Notes: generated from the letters alone by a model not told the origin. A DNA stretch of 64,000 nucleotides from Alphaproteobacteria bacterium (GCA_024640405.1 JAHEFB010000008.1:51454-115453); one strand, 5' to 3'. Counted from the first letter of the stretch, positions 10,568 to 20,910 are shown. Program-made: numbers and translations.

Positions 10568-11369
10568 CGTTGAGGAAACAGAAATCGCCCGCCAGGTTGC
10601 CTTTCGTGGTGGCGGCTTCGCGCCGAAACCATATCGCTGGATCGGATTGGCGGTATTTGTCATGTTGATCAGCCTGGCTGAACTGGGAACGCAGAACGGT
10701 TTCATTTCGCCCCTGACATTGCCGAAGCCATCCGATGTGTTCCTCAAATTCCGCGAACTGTACGAAACCGGCCTGCTGCGAAAACATCTTGAACCGTCGC
10801 TTACCAGGCTGGCGGTAGGCGGCGCGCTGGGTGCAACGATCGGCATTGCAGTGGGTGTTTTGATTGGCCTGTTTTCCTACATCCGGGCCGGACTTGTGCC
10901 ACTGGTTGCTGCCATTTTTCCGATCCCAAAAATTGCGCTGTTGCCACTATTCGTTATCTGGTTTGGCATCGATGAAGCATCCAAGTATGCGCTTATTGCG
11001 TTCGGTACTTTTACCCCGACGGTGGTTGCAACCTACGGTGCCGTGGACAATGTGGACCGTAACCTGATCCGCATGGCACAAAGTTTTGGCCTGAGCTGGA
11101 AATCCATCGTTCGCAAGATAATTCTGCCTGGGGCAATGCCCGGCATCCTGTCCGGATTGCGCATCTCTTTGGCCATTGCCATCATTCTGCTGGTTGCCGC
11201 TGAAATGCTGGGCGCAGAATACGGTATTGGAGCTTACATTCTGGAGGCCGGTTCGCTGTATGATCTGGACCGCCTGTTTGCCGGTGTCGTCATGCTGTCC
11301 CTGCTGGGTGTATTGTTGAGCGCGGTGATTGGCGGCATCGAACGTTATGTCCTGCGCTGGCGAACATGA
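10560..11369 (+). CDS. ABC transporter permease (SsuC/TauC-like)
   Basis: Permease with AQSFGLSWKSIVRKIILPGAMPGILSGLRISL; 8-bp overlap with upstream ATPase gene. Confidence 0.91.
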   Translation: MSDVEETEIARQVAFRGGGFAPKPYRWIGLAVFVMLISLAELGTQNGFISPLTLPKPSDVFLKFRELYETGLLRKHLEPSLTRLAVGGALGATIGIAVGVLIGLFSYIRAGLVPLVAAIFPIPKIALLPLFVIWFGIDEASKYALIAFGTFTPTVVATYGAVDNVDRNLIRMAQSFGLSWKSIVRKIILPGAMPGILSGLRISLAIAIILLVAAEMLGAEYGIGAYILEAGSLYDLDRLFAGVVMLSLLGVLLSAVIGGIERYVLRWRT

Positions 11370-11393
11370 AGCGCGGTATTCGACTGGTCCCGG

Positions 11394-11612
11394 TCATTGC
11401 CGCTGCATGTCCACAGCCTCGCCAAAGAAGATCAACATGCAATCCTCGTCGCAGACGTGAAACTCCCGCTGGCCATAGTCCTGATTGAACAGCACCGTGA
11501 CACGCCCGGTGGGCAGTTTTTCAGGATCAGCAGCCATGCCGGCATAGTACCAAAGGAACTGACGTGCAAAGCCGGAGCAGAGCACAAATGGGGCAAGCCG
11601 GTGCATGCGCAT
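11394..11612 (-). CDS. Small hypothetical protein downstream of SDR gene
   Basis: 72-aa ORF ending ...GRVTVLFNQDYGQREFHVCDEDCMLIFFGEAVDMQRQ; begins 2 bp after the SDR stop codon, same strand. Confidence 0.4.
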   Translation of the reverse strand: MRMHRLAPFVLCSGFARQFLWYYAGMAADPEKLPTGRVTVLFNQDYGQREFHVCDEDCMLIFFGEAVDMQRQ

Positions 11613-11614
11613 AC

Positions 11615-12367
11615 TCAGCGTCCCCCGGTGACATCCAGCAACACACCGTTGACATAAGATGCCGCGGGCGACAGCAGCCAGACCACGGCATCGGCCACCT
11701 CCTGCGCAGAACCGCCCCGCCCCATGGGCACCTGGTCCTGCAACCTTTCCACGCGATCAGGTTGTCCGGATGAAGCATGGATGTCGGTATGGATCAGGCC
11801 GGGGCGCACCGCATTCACCCTGATACCTTCGCGGGCAACTTCCTTGGAAAGGCCGAGCGTCATGGCATCTATTGCGCCTTTCGATGCGGCATAGTCGATG
11901 AATTCGTTGGGAGAGCCAATGCGCGCCGCGGCTGACGACAGGTTTACAATCGCTCCGCCGTTGCCGCCTTGAGCCGTGCTCATCCGCCGCACGGCTTCGC
12001 GTGCGCACAAAAAGCTGCCAGTCACGTTCACCCGTAAGGTTTCGTTGATGCGATCTGCATCAAAGTCCCTGAGCAAGGCCTTTTCAAACAGAATTCCCGC
12101 ATTGTTGACCAGTCCGGCCAGCGGCGGCATGGATCGGTCGATTTCCTGATACATCGCCGTGACTTCAGCGTCAGATCCGACATCGGCCCTGATGGCGATG
12201 GATGACCTGCCCAGGCCTGTCATTTCAGCAACCAGACTGTCCGCCGCGGCTGCGGAGCGGGCGTAATTGATGACGACATCGTAACCGTCGCGCGCCAATA
12301 GCCTCACACATGCAGCACCAATGCCCCTGCTGCCGCCTGTTACCAGGATTGTGCCCTTGGATGCCAT
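11615..12367 (-). CDS. SDR family oxidoreductase
   Basis: MASKGTILVTGGSRGIGAACVRLLARDGYDVVINYARS...LVNNAGI...YAASKGAIDAMTLGLSKE; MASKGT start at 12367 favoured over 12418. Confidence 0.93.
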   Translation of the reverse strand: MASKGTILVTGGSRGIGAACVRLLARDGYDVVINYARSAAAADSLVAEMTGLGRSSIAIRADVGSDAEVTAMYQEIDRSMPPLAGLVNNAGILFEKALLRDFDADRINETLRVNVTGSFLCAREAVRRMSTAQGGNGGAIVNLSSAAARIGSPNEFIDYAASKGAIDAMTLGLSKEVAREGIRVNAVRPGLIHTDIHASSGQPDRVERLQDQVPMGRGGSAQEVADAVVWLLSPAASYVNGVLLDVTGGR

Positions 12368-12506
12368 ATGCGGTGTCTCCTTGTCGTGAATGCAATCGGT
12401 GCGGGGTCCCGTTCCCAAGAGTTATCAGGAAAACTCCCCAAACATGACAATAATTGGCCGCAATCAAAAGTTTAAAGCTGTGGCACAAACAAAACAGGGA
12501 CGTCAC

Positions 12507-12863
12507 ATGAACAAATACATCTTCGCAGCAGGCGTGCTGAGCGCCTGTGCTATCGTGCTTGTTGCCATGGCACCTGCCAATGCCAGCGAAACCGGCCAGG
12601 CATCTTGGTACAAGATGGGTTTCAAGACCGCCAGTGGCGAACACTTCAAACCAAACGGATTGACTGCGGCGCATCGAACGCTGCCATTCGGCACCAAGGT
12701 TCGCGTCAAGAACCTGCGCAACGGCAAATCCGTTGTGGTGCGCATCAACGATCGCGGTCCATTTATCAGAAACCGCATCATTGACGTGTCGAAGGGCGCT
12801 GCGAAGAAAATCGGCTTGATCCGTGCGGGGGTAACCAAGGTATCAATCCGGGTGATAGAATAA
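12507..12863 (+). CDS. RlpA-like double-psi beta-barrel septal ring lytic transglycosylase family protein
   Basis: [77 protein letters not shown]. Confidence 0.93.
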   Translation: MNKYIFAAGVLSACAIVLVAMAPANASETGQASWYKMGFKTASGEHFKPNGLTAAHRTLPFGTKVRVKNLRNGKSVVVRINDRGPFIRNRIIDVSKGAAKKIGLIRAGVTKVSIRVIE

Positions 12864-12960
12864 CCACCAAAGTGGACCAAGGTGGGTTGCGGTTAATTGC
12901 GCACGCTTTATCCCCATTAATTGCTGGCAGTATCGCCATTCCCGCCATAAGTTGCGGGAC

Positions 12961-14010
12961 ATGACAAAACAAATTGCAACACTCGAAGATGTACCGGCGT
13001 TCGCGCCTGACCCCACTTTGCCGCTGGCCCTGCTTGCGGCATGCCCTGCCTATGCGGTCACGCCCCTGATCACCAAAACCGGCCCCACCGGGCGTGCCAT
13101 GCTGGTGAAGGATGAAACCGGGCGCATGAACCTTGGTGCCTTCAAGGCGCTTGGCGGGGTTTATGCAGTGGCTCGGTTGATTGATCAAGCCTGGCAGGCT
13201 GCCGGCAACAAGCCACTTGCCCCTGAAGATTACATGTCTGACGCTGCCAAGGCCTTTGCTGCCAACATGACATTCGTCTGCGCCAGTGCCGGAAATCACG
13301 GCATGGCCGTTGCCGCAGGTGCCCGCATTTTTGGTGCAAAGTCGCGCATACTGCTAGCCAGTGACGTGCCGCAGGGGTTCGAAACGCGCCTGAAAGAATC
13401 CCAGGGCGCGCAGGTCGTGCGCGCCGGTGTGACCTATGCCGAAAGCGTCGATGCGGCCAAGGCAGATGCTGCTGAAACCGGTGCAATCCTGCTGGCAGAC
13501 GGTTCATGGCCCGGATACAGCCACCCGCCGCTACTGGTAATGGAAGGCTACACTGTGATAGCCGAAGAACTGCGGCTGGCGTTTGAGGAGAACAAGGACT
13601 GGCCCAGCCATGTCTTTCTGCAGGCAGGTGTCGGCGGAATCGCGGGTGCCGTAACCCATATGATCAGAGACAACTGGTCGGTCCAGCCGGAAATCATCAT
13701 TGTCGAGCCAAGCGAAGCTCCGTGCCTGACGGAAAGCCATGCGGCCGGATACCCGGTCCAGGTCGAAGGTGCTGCTTCCAATATGGGCAGGCTTGACTGC
13801 AAGGAGCCATCGCTCATTGCTTTCGGGATTTTTGAACGCACGGGCGTGCATTTCATGACCATCACCGATGCCGAAGGCCAGGATGCCGCAAACAGGCTCG
13901 GCAGCCAGGGCATGACGACCACACCTTCGGGCGCAGCCGGACTGGCAGGCCTGATGGCCTACGGTGAAGCAGACCGCCCGCTTATCATAGTGACGGAGGG
14001 GGCAGTTTGA
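12961..14010 (+). CDS. PLP-dependent enzyme, diaminopropionate ammonia-lyase-like (fold type II)
   Basis: TPLITKTGPTGRAMLVKDETGRMNLGAFKALGG...FVCASAGNHGMAVAAGARIFGAKSRI...QAGVGGIAGAV. Confidence 0.85.
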   Translation: MTKQIATLEDVPAFAPDPTLPLALLAACPAYAVTPLITKTGPTGRAMLVKDETGRMNLGAFKALGGVYAVARLIDQAWQAAGNKPLAPEDYMSDAAKAFAANMTFVCASAGNHGMAVAAGARIFGAKSRILLASDVPQGFETRLKESQGAQVVRAGVTYAESVDAAKADAAETGAILLADGSWPGYSHPPLLVMEGYTVIAEELRLAFEENKDWPSHVFLQAGVGGIAGAVTHMIRDNWSVQPEIIIVEPSEAPCLTESHAAGYPVQVEGAASNMGRLDCKEPSLIAFGIFERTGVHFMTITDAEGQDAANRLGSQGMTTTPSGAAGLAGLMAYGEADRPLIIVTEGAV

Positions 14011-14763
14011 ATGGATGCATGCGCACTCGAGGGTAAAAAGATCCTGATTACCGGTGCAGCGCGCGGACTGGGCGCCGCATTTGCAACTGTGCTGGCAGAC
14101 GCAGGCGCGCAGATCATCATGACAGGACGGCTAACCGAAATGCTCGAGGGTACGGCAGAGGCCATTCGGCTTCGCTGCGGCAGCAAGCCGGAAACCCACC
14201 TGCTCGACATGGCAGACAGCGGGCGGGTCAACGAATTCGGTGAGACGATCGCAAAGGCGCACCCGAAGCTCGATATTCTGATCAACAACGCAGCACAATG
14301 GTTGTCTGGTTCAATAGGCGAATATGATGCCTACTCCGCCGTCAACACCATAAACGCCGCAGTAACCGGCAGCTTCCTGCTGACGCGACAATTGTTACCG
14401 TCACTGATGGCAACCGGTGCCGGAGACATACTGAACATCGTATCGACATCCGGCATCGCCAATACCGCCCTGCAAACTGCGGCCGTGCCGTTTTACATGG
14501 CCAAGCATGCGCAAACCGGCATGTCGAACGGCTTGCGGCAGGAGTTGAAGGGAAAACCGGTCCGCGTGCAGGCGTTGTACCCGCCGGATCTGGATACTAT
14601 CTCGCCCTTGAACGACGATGAATGGAACGCCGTCAGGGATGAAACGTCAATGACCACATCACGCGATGTGGTTGAGGCCGGCATTTTCGCACTGACCCGG
14701 CCGCGCCATGTCACCATGGCCTCCATTGTACTGGATTCCGACAATGGCGGGATGTTCGACTAA
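14011..14763 (+). CDS. SDR family oxidoreductase
   Basis: GKKILITGAARGLGAAFATVLADAGAQIIMTGR...LINNAAQW...FYMAKHAQTGMSNGLRQEL. Confidence 0.9.
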   Translation: MDACALEGKKILITGAARGLGAAFATVLADAGAQIIMTGRLTEMLEGTAEAIRLRCGSKPETHLLDMADSGRVNEFGETIAKAHPKLDILINNAAQWLSGSIGEYDAYSAVNTINAAVTGSFLLTRQLLPSLMATGAGDILNIVSTSGIANTALQTAAVPFYMAKHAQTGMSNGLRQELKGKPVRVQALYPPDLDTISPLNDDEWNAVRDETSMTTSRDVVEAGIFALTRPRHVTMASIVLDSDNGGMFD

Positions 14764-14765
14764 AG

Positions 14766-14793
14766 CAACTTGGGATCAGCTGAACCCATGTTG
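14766..14793. terminator. Candidate bidirectional terminator between convergent SDR and porin-like genes
   Basis: CAACTTGGGATCAGCTGAACCCATGTTG: 28-bp palindrome with two mismatched pairs in the 55-bp convergent gap. Confidence 0.55.
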
Positions 14794-14818
14794 CGATACT
14801 GTTTTGAGAGGGACCGCT

Positions 14819-15625
14819 TTAAAAATGCCAGTTGGCACCAAAGCGCGCCGAGTAGTAGTCGTTGATTTTCACCCAGTCGCTTTTGTTAAAGCTGATCTTT
14901 TCGTCAAAGAACGCATACAGCAGCTCTGCCTTGAAGCTCAAGTTCTCGTTGATAGCCAGTTCTGCCCCTGCTCCGACAACCGGCCCCAATGCGGTGTAAC
15001 TTTTGGAAGACCCGGGTCCATCACAAGGAATTTTACACAGCAATCTACCGCCAGAAACCACTTCTGCGCTGCCACTGAGAATGGCCAGACCCGCTGTACT
15101 GTATAGCAACAGATCGCTGGCAGCGACGCCAACCCTGCCGCGCACAGTTGCAAACAGATCGGACTTTACGGATGCTTCGCTGGAAAATCCGTTGATAAAT
15201 TCTGCCTTCACGGGAACAGCCTCAATGGACTGAGCGTCACCACCAATGGGGTACTCCGGCAAATACCCGATGCCGGAGCTTACTGACTGGTCGACATCGC
15301 CGAAGCTAACGTCACCTACCAGCCCGTAGACGATGTGCTCCTGCTGAAAATTCCAGCCAGCAGACACGCCGCCCTGAAAACCGCTGTCATCCAAAGGAGT
15401 TGACAACGAACTGGGGCTACATTCATTTTCAATAGAGTCAAGAACACATATAGTTAAATTGTTAAAATTGTTCCTGACCCTGGCAGAGGCATCAATTGTA
15501 CCCAGCCCGACGATCGCGCCGATATACGGCCCGGTCCAGTCATGAGTTTCATCTGCTTGGGTACCGATTGTCATGGCACCAAATGCCACTGACGCGATCA
15601 AACCAGTTATAAGTGTACTACGCAT
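14819..15625 (-). CDS. Outer membrane beta-barrel protein (Omp25-like porin family)
   Basis: Signal peptide; HDWTGPYIGAIVGLG...FQGGVSAGWNFQQEHIVYGLVGDVSFGDV...ELLYAFFDEK...FGANWHF C-terminal Phe. Confidence 0.82.
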   Translation of the reverse strand: MRSTLITGLIASVAFGAMTIGTQADETHDWTGPYIGAIVGLGTIDASARVRNNFNNLTICVLDSIENECSPSSLSTPLDDSGFQGGVSAGWNFQQEHIVYGLVGDVSFGDVDQSVSSGIGYLPEYPIGGDAQSIEAVPVKAEFINGFSSEASVKSDLFATVRGRVGVAASDLLLYSTAGLAILSGSAEVVSGGRLLCKIPCDGPGSSKSYTALGPVVGAGAELAINENLSFKAELLYAFFDEKISFNKSDWVKINDYYSARFGANWHF

Positions 15626-16100
15626 TACTCAACCCTCACTAACAAGTAAAGAAAGTACTAACATAACAGGAGGTTAACGCAAGCCAGACCGCAACCAACA
15701 GTTGTGTTTTTCAAAACCTGTGACAAATATGTCACACATTTTCCCTCGTGATGTGCGGGCATATACTGGGAAACCAGGCCGTCATTGGTCGAAAAAACAA
15801 CAGAATTCCGGGAAAACGGCTGGACCACGAGGCAAGAACAACGGCTTCTCCATCCAAATTCGGAATTCTGGCCTCTGACCGGAAACGATCATGCATATAT
15901 GGACCGAAAACCGTTCATGATCGCCGTTTTGCGTGAAAAATTGCGCCAAATTGCGATCACGATGGAGTACGCTGGCACACTCCAGGGCCCGCGAGATGAC
16001 CATAATGGCATCTTGTCAGATACCGGGGCATCTCTGGAACACATGCTTATTGGGGGTAAGGCCCGATATAACGGGACATTTCAAAACAGGGGACGGCGAC

Positions 16101-16976
16101 ATGACGAATCTGGAGATAGTTGACGCCTATGGCGCCGGGTGGAATGCCCGTGATGCAGACGCCATTCTGGCTACATTTGGTTCAAACGGCACCTATCAGG
16201 ATCCTACGACCAGCGGCCCGATCGGCGGCGAGCAACTCAGGGGTCATCTGGAAGGGCTCTGGTCAGCCTTTCCGGACCTCTCTTTCGAGTTCAGCAACAT
16301 CGCGGAAACCGGAACCGACAGCGCGTCTTTTGAATGGGTAATGACCGGCACAAACAACGGCGGCATGTACGGCCTGCCGCCAACGGGAAAACCGGTCTCG
16401 TTGCAGGGCGCGGACTTTGTGCAGTTTGCCGGAGGCAAAATCCAAAGCGTCAAAGGGTATTTCGATTCCGGCACTGTACCACGCCAGATCGGGCTGAACG
16501 TCATTGTCCAGCCGTTCGAAGTGGGTCCGTTTCGGTTCGGCACTTCCGTTGCGGTGCAGACCGGACAGAAACAGGCTCCGGGGGCGTTTTCCATCACCCA
16601 GCTCGAACCGCTGGATGATGCCGCAGCAGACAAAATTCGAGAGAGTTCCCGCGCGACGATGGTCAGCATGCTGGAGATGGATGGCTTCATAGGCGCTGTT
16701 ACAGCCAGTATCGGCGATCGCATGATGACCATCAGTGCATGGGATGACGCCGATGCACCACGCCAGTTGATGCGTGCCGGTCCGCACGCGGCCGCCAGCA
16801 AGGGCATGATGGACGGCAGCCTGGCAAAATCCGGCTATACCAGCGTGCATGAGCCGGTGCGGGTCAACCCGTACCTGGTGCGCTGTGAGTCTTGCGGAAA
16901 AATGCATCGCGGACCGGAACCGCAAACGTCATGCGGCTGCGGGGCAGCGCTGCCGGATCAGCCGGCGTACTGGTGA
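16101..16976 (+). CDS. SnoaL-like (NTF2 fold) domain + ABM-like domain + C-terminal zinc-ribbon protein
   Basis: VDAYGAGWNARDADAILATFGSNGTYQDPTTSGPIGGEQLRGHLEGLWSAFPDLSFEF; then FSITQLEPLDDAAADKIRESSRATMVSMLEMDGFIGAVTASIGDRMMTISAWDD; C-terminal CESCGKMHRGPEPQTSCGCG. Start at 16101 preferred to 15933. Confidence 0.75.
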   Translation: MTNLEIVDAYGAGWNARDADAILATFGSNGTYQDPTTSGPIGGEQLRGHLEGLWSAFPDLSFEFSNIAETGTDSASFEWVMTGTNNGGMYGLPPTGKPVSLQGADFVQFAGGKIQSVKGYFDSGTVPRQIGLNVIVQPFEVGPFRFGTSVAVQTGQKQAPGAFSITQLEPLDDAAADKIRESSRATMVSMLEMDGFIGAVTASIGDRMMTISAWDDADAPRQLMRAGPHAAASKGMMDGSLAKSGYTSVHEPVRVNPYLVRCESCGKMHRGPEPQTSCGCGAALPDQPAYW

Positions 16977-16993
16977 CTTTCGGATTGCGGCGC

Positions 16994-17152
16994 TTACTTG
17001 GCGCCATTGTGCTGTGGCTTGATGAGCGTCAGTCCGCACAGGATCAGTGCCAGGGCCAGGGCCAGAATGATCGACAGGGTAATCATTCGCCTAAAGCGTG
17101 TCGCAGTTGATCTCACGGCGACCAGCAACATGACCGCAACTGCAACGGTCAT
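16994..17152 (-). CDS. Small putative membrane protein (52 aa)
   Basis: Below the ORF-track threshold; reverse-strand MTVAVAVMLLVAVRSTATRFRRMITLSIILALALALILCGLTLIKPQHNGAK, two hydrophobic stretches. Confidence 0.35.
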   Translation of the reverse strand: MTVAVAVMLLVAVRSTATRFRRMITLSIILALALALILCGLTLIKPQHNGAK

Positions 17153-17288
17153 GCCCAAAGCGCGGTACGGGCAATAGCAACCTGCCCGTACGGCTCACAT
17201 GCGCCAGATCAATGCCGACAAACGGGAACAATTCTAGCGTTCAGCCCAGGAGCAATCATTTTGATACAATCATCAGACTGGGTTTCCT

Positions 17289-18248
17289 GTGATACTGGCT
17301 TATTTACTTGTCGGATTGCTGTTGCTGATTGTCGGCGGAGAAGCCTTGCTGCGAGGCGCAGTCGCACTGGGAAAACATCTCGGGTTTTCGCCTTTTGTTA
17401 TTGGTATGGTAATTGTCGGTTTCGGAACATCGGTGCCGGAACTTGTTGTGAGTCTTGAGGCAACGCTTCGCGGCGCATCTTCAATGGCCGTCGGAAATGT
17501 TATCGGCAGCAACATCTCCAACATTCTTCTCATTCTGCCTATTGCTGCATTGATCCGCCCAATCGGTAAACCTGCCAGATTGATGGTGCCTGACGGGTTC
17601 GTTCTACTAGCTGTCAGCCTGGTGGTTGTAATGATTGGATTACAGGATCAGATTCCTGCGTGGCAAGGACTGACCCTCGTAGCACTTCTGTTCTCACTGG
17701 TTTTGATAGAATACCTGCGTGCCAGAAAGGAAACTGCGCTCCGACGTATTCTAACTCAATCCATCCTCTTGCCTGAAGAAGTACCGCATCGTCCCCTGGT
17801 CGCAATCCTTCTTGTTTGCACAGGCATTGCCGTTATCGTGTATGGTGCTGACTTGCTCGTGGAGGGGGCGGTACGCACCGCACGTTTATTGGGCGTTTCC
17901 GAGGGGCTGATTGGATTGACAATCATCGCCGTGGGAACTTCATTGCCCGAACTGGCAAGCTCGATCGTTGCGTCCTGGCGTGGTCATTCGGAAGTATCTT
18001 ATGGCAACATTGTCGGCAGCAATCTGTTCAATTTGCTCGGGGTCTTCGGTGCGGCTATTCTTGCAGGTCCGGTACATTTCCCAACAACAATGCTCATTGC
18101 GGACGGGCCAGTCATGATTGGCGTGACCACCTTGATGTTGTTTTTTCTGTCCACCGGTCGAGGATTATCGCGTCCCGAAGCAGCATGTATGTTGGTTGCA
18201 TATGTTTCGTATGTCGGCCTGCGTTTCACGCATGGTTTGTATGCATGA
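17289..18248 (+). CDS. Calcium/sodium antiporter (CaCA family)
   Basis: Two repeats: VGFGTSVPELVVSLEATLRGASSMAVGNVIGSNISNILLIL and IAVGTSLPELASSIVASWRGHSEVSYGNIVGSNLFNLLGV. Confidence 0.95.
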   Translation: MILAYLLVGLLLLIVGGEALLRGAVALGKHLGFSPFVIGMVIVGFGTSVPELVVSLEATLRGASSMAVGNVIGSNISNILLILPIAALIRPIGKPARLMVPDGFVLLAVSLVVVMIGLQDQIPAWQGLTLVALLFSLVLIEYLRARKETALRRILTQSILLPEEVPHRPLVAILLVCTGIAVIVYGADLLVEGAVRTARLLGVSEGLIGLTIIAVGTSLPELASSIVASWRGHSEVSYGNIVGSNLFNLLGVFGAAILAGPVHFPTTMLIADGPVMIGVTTLMLFFLSTGRGLSRPEAACMLVAYVSYVGLRFTHGLYA

Positions 18249-18369
18249 TCGCAAATGCATTTGTCCGATTTGCCAGACAGATACCTGAAGCGTCTAAGCG
18301 TAAGAAACAATATCCGGAGTTCCCCCGGTTTGATGAACCCTATTCAGTTATTGGAGGAGAGTGGGTTGC

Positions 18370-18450
18370 ATGCCGAGAACGAGGAACCCGTACCCTGCGG
18401 AGTTCAGGGAACAACTGGTAGCGCAAGCGCGGTCCGACCGAGGTGTTTAG
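18370..18450 (+). pseudogene. Remnant of IS3-type transposase OrfA N-terminus
   Basis: MPRTRNPYPAEFREQLVAQARSDRGV* resembles IS3-family OrfA starts, but stops after 26 codons. Confidence 0.6.
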
Positions 18451-18710
18451 AGCGGGATGTTTCAAAAAAGGCCACTGGGCGCTTCGCGGAGCCAAGCAAG
18501 TGAGGTTTGCATGTCATTCAATTGGATTATCCCGGCTTAAATTGGTTGCCGTGACAGGATTAGAAGCCGCAATCTTCAGGAAGTTTGCCTGTTGCCGAGT
18601 GGGCTGGCGTCAGGCTCAAACTATTCTACTCTACCGGTCAATGCGGTACCTTGAGAAAAACCCCAAAGTGCCCATTTTCACTCAACCAGTTTTATCCAAC
18701 AATTTCAATA

Positions 18711-18796
18711 TGGTGCGGACGGCGGGACTTGAACCCGCACAGCCTTTCGGCCGAGGGATTTTAAGTCCCTTGCGTCTACCATTTCGCCACGTCCGC
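18711..18796 (-). tRNA. tRNA-Leu (anticodon TAA), CCA encoded
   Basis: Reverse strand GCGGACGTGGCGAAATGGTAGACGCAAGGGACTTAAAATCCCTCGGCCGAAAGGCTGTGCGGGTTCAAGTCCCGCCGTCCGCACCA: 7-bp acceptor stem, long variable arm, GTTCAAGTC T-loop. Confidence 0.96.
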
Positions 18797-18812
18797 ATAT
18801 TTTCCGGCGACT

Positions 18813-20432
18813 CTATAACAGGGAAATGCGTTCCTCTACCAGCTTTTGTGCGCCTGCATAGTCGGCTTTGCCCGATCCCAGTATCGGAATGGCTTCAACC
18901 ACCATGATCGCCCTGGGTACCCATAACTCCGGCACGCCCTCGCCCCTGGCGTATTTGAGCATGTCGGGACGCGCGGCCGTCTCCTGATCGGTAACCAGTA
19001 CGACGCGCTCGCCCTTGCGGCCATCGTCGATGGTCACCGCAATATGGCTGTGTTCGGGCCACAAACCGGATGCAAGTGCCTCGATGGCGCCCAGCGACAC
19101 CATCTCGCCGCCCAGCTTGGCAAAGCGCTTGGCGCGACCCTTGATGGTGACAAAATTATCATCATCAACAGAGACTATGTCACCGGTGTCGTGCCAGCCG
19201 TCCTCGGGCGGCACCAGTTTGCCGTCGCCTCCCGGCAGCAGGTAACCTCGCATGACGTTGCCTCCGCGCACCAGCAGCCTGCCGCCCTCATGAATTCCCT
19301 CAACCGGTTCGAGGCGATGTTCAATACCTGGCAGAAGCTGGCCGACACTGCCCGGCCGGTTGGCCTCAGGCGTGTTGAGTGCCACGACCGGCGAGCACTC
19401 GGTTGCGCCATAACCTTCAATGATTTCGGTGCCGTATTTTTCCCACAGGGCGCGGGTTTCCTCCTTGACCCGTTCCGCACCCGCAACGATCATTTTGACC
19501 GATTTCAGATCCTGCGCGGCAGCGGCCCGGGCGTAGCCGGCGATGAATGTGTCGGTGCCAAACAAAAGGTCGGCCTTGACTTCACCAACCAGCTTCGGGA
19601 TCTCGCGATAGTGCAGCGGACTGGGATACTGAACAGCACGGATACCCTGCATCAGCGGCAACAGCAGACCACCGGTCATGCCGACAGAATGGAACACCGG
19701 CAGCGGGTTGAAAAACGTCCTGAAGCGGGAAAGATCGATATGGTTTGCGATCTGGGAAATATTGGTAAGGATGTTGCTGTGGCTCAGCACCACTCCCTTC
19801 GGATCGCCTTCGGAACCGGAGGTGAACAGGATGATGGCCGCATCATTGGGTCCGGCACCGTTGGCCCTGGCGATAGAAGCTGCACGCAGTTTGTCCACAA
19901 ACCCGCACACCTTGGCCAGTGGTGACAGGGATTTGCGCACATCTTCCAGATAGACCACCCGGACCCTGTCTTCCAGTGCCTCGATAATTGCGCCCAGACC
20001 CGCCTTGGCGACAAATGCACGCGACGTCAGCACCAGATTGATGCCGGCGGTTTCGCAGGCGGACAGAATGCTCTTCTGACCGGCGGAGAAATTCAACATG
20101 GCAGCGGTCCGGCCATGCCACAGCAAGCCAAACAGGGTAACAGCCGTCGCATTGACATTGGGCAGCAGGATACCGACTGCCTCCCCCTGCCGGGTCTGTT
20201 TCGCAAACACCCTGCCCAGCACCTGCGCGCCGAGCACAAGCCGGTCGTAACTGATCGCCTGCCGGGTCTGGTCTTCCAGGATGGCCTTCGACTTGCCATG
20301 CTTTCGAGCCGCCTTCAACAGCGCTTGTGGCAAAGTCAGGCCAGCACAACCATGGGTAGATGCATTCACCACTGTGTTCGGGTTTCCTTTGTCGACGTCA
20401 CACTTTGGCGCCATCGCGAATTGGCGGCGCAA
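18813..20432 (-). CDS. AMP-dependent acyl-CoA/acyl-ACP synthetase family protein
   Basis: [75 protein letters not shown]. Confidence 0.9.
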   Translation of the reverse strand: MRRQFAMAPKCDVDKGNPNTVVNASTHGCAGLTLPQALLKAARKHGKSKAILEDQTRQAISYDRLVLGAQVLGRVFAKQTRQGEAVGILLPNVNATAVTLFGLLWHGRTAAMLNFSAGQKSILSACETAGINLVLTSRAFVAKAGLGAIIEALEDRVRVVYLEDVRKSLSPLAKVCGFVDKLRAASIARANGAGPNDAAIILFTSGSEGDPKGVVLSHSNILTNISQIANHIDLSRFRTFFNPLPVFHSVGMTGGLLLPLMQGIRAVQYPSPLHYREIPKLVGEVKADLLFGTDTFIAGYARAAAAQDLKSVKMIVAGAERVKEETRALWEKYGTEIIEGYGATECSPVVALNTPEANRPGSVGQLLPGIEHRLEPVEGIHEGGRLLVRGGNVMRGYLLPGGDGKLVPPEDGWHDTGDIVSVDDDNFVTIKGRAKRFAKLGGEMVSLGAIEALASGLWPEHSHIAVTIDDGRKGERVVLVTDQETAARPDMLKYARGEGVPELWVPRAIMVVEAIPILGSGKADYAGAQKLVEERISLL

Positions 20433-20910
20433 ACTGCAGTGTCATGTCCCACGGCAGGTAAATCCACGTATCCTGGCTGACTTCCGTGACAAACGTATCA
20501 ACCAGAGGACACCCCGCCGGTTTTGCATAGACAGTGGCGAAGTGGGCATCCGGCAACAAGTCACGTACCGCCTTTGCGGTTTTGCCGGTGTCCACCAGAT
20601 CATCCACGATCAGCACACCCTTGCCGCCGTTCTCAGACAACTCCTGCTTGACTTCCTTCAAGACCTGCAGGTCGCCCTGCGCGCCGTAATCATATGATGC
20701 GACACAAATTGTATCTATAACTCGCAATCCCAGTTCGCGGGCAACAATAGCCGCCGGCACCAGACCACCCCGGGTAATCGCCACAACAGCATGAAATGGC
20801 CCATGCTCGGACAGCCGCCATGTCAGCGCGCGTGCGTCGCGGTGAAACTGTTCCCATGAGACCGGAAACCCCTTGTCATATCGCTGGTCTACATTGCCGC
20901 CATCAACCAT
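20398..20910 (-). CDS. gpt: Xanthine(-guanine) phosphoribosyltransferase
   Basis: [36 protein letters not shown]...[36 protein letters not shown]...WIYLPWD. Confidence 0.93.
   Translation of the reverse strand: MVDGGNVDQRYDKGFPVSWEQFHRDARALTWRLSEHGPFHAVVAITRGGLVPAAIVARELGLRVIDTICVASYDYGAQGDLQVLKEVKQELSENGGKGVLIVDDLVDTGKTAKAVRDLLPDAHFATVYAKPAGCPLVDTFVTEVSQDTWIYLPWDMTLQFAPPIRDGAKV

Noticed and set aside
9812-10846. 344-aa minus-strand ORF over ABC ATPase/permease genes
   Set aside because: Spans two convincing plus-strand genes; composition typical of antisense translation.
15719-15736. CRP-like site TGTGACAAATATGTCACA
   Set aside because: Spacing between TGTGA and TCACA is 8 bp rather than the canonical 6; kept only as a generic dyad.
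17165-17191. Hairpin GTACGGGCA...TGCCCGTAC as a terminator
   Set aside because: No T-tract and position 5' to both flanking genes; function unclear.
18443-18907. 154-aa plus-strand ORF spanning the tRNA-Leu locus
   Set aside because: Runs through the tRNA gene and into the antisense of the acyl-adenylating enzyme; not credible as protein-coding.
19044-19925. 293-aa plus-strand ORF antisense to the acyl-adenylating enzyme
   Set aside because: Shadow ORF; opposite strand encodes AMP-binding motifs in full.
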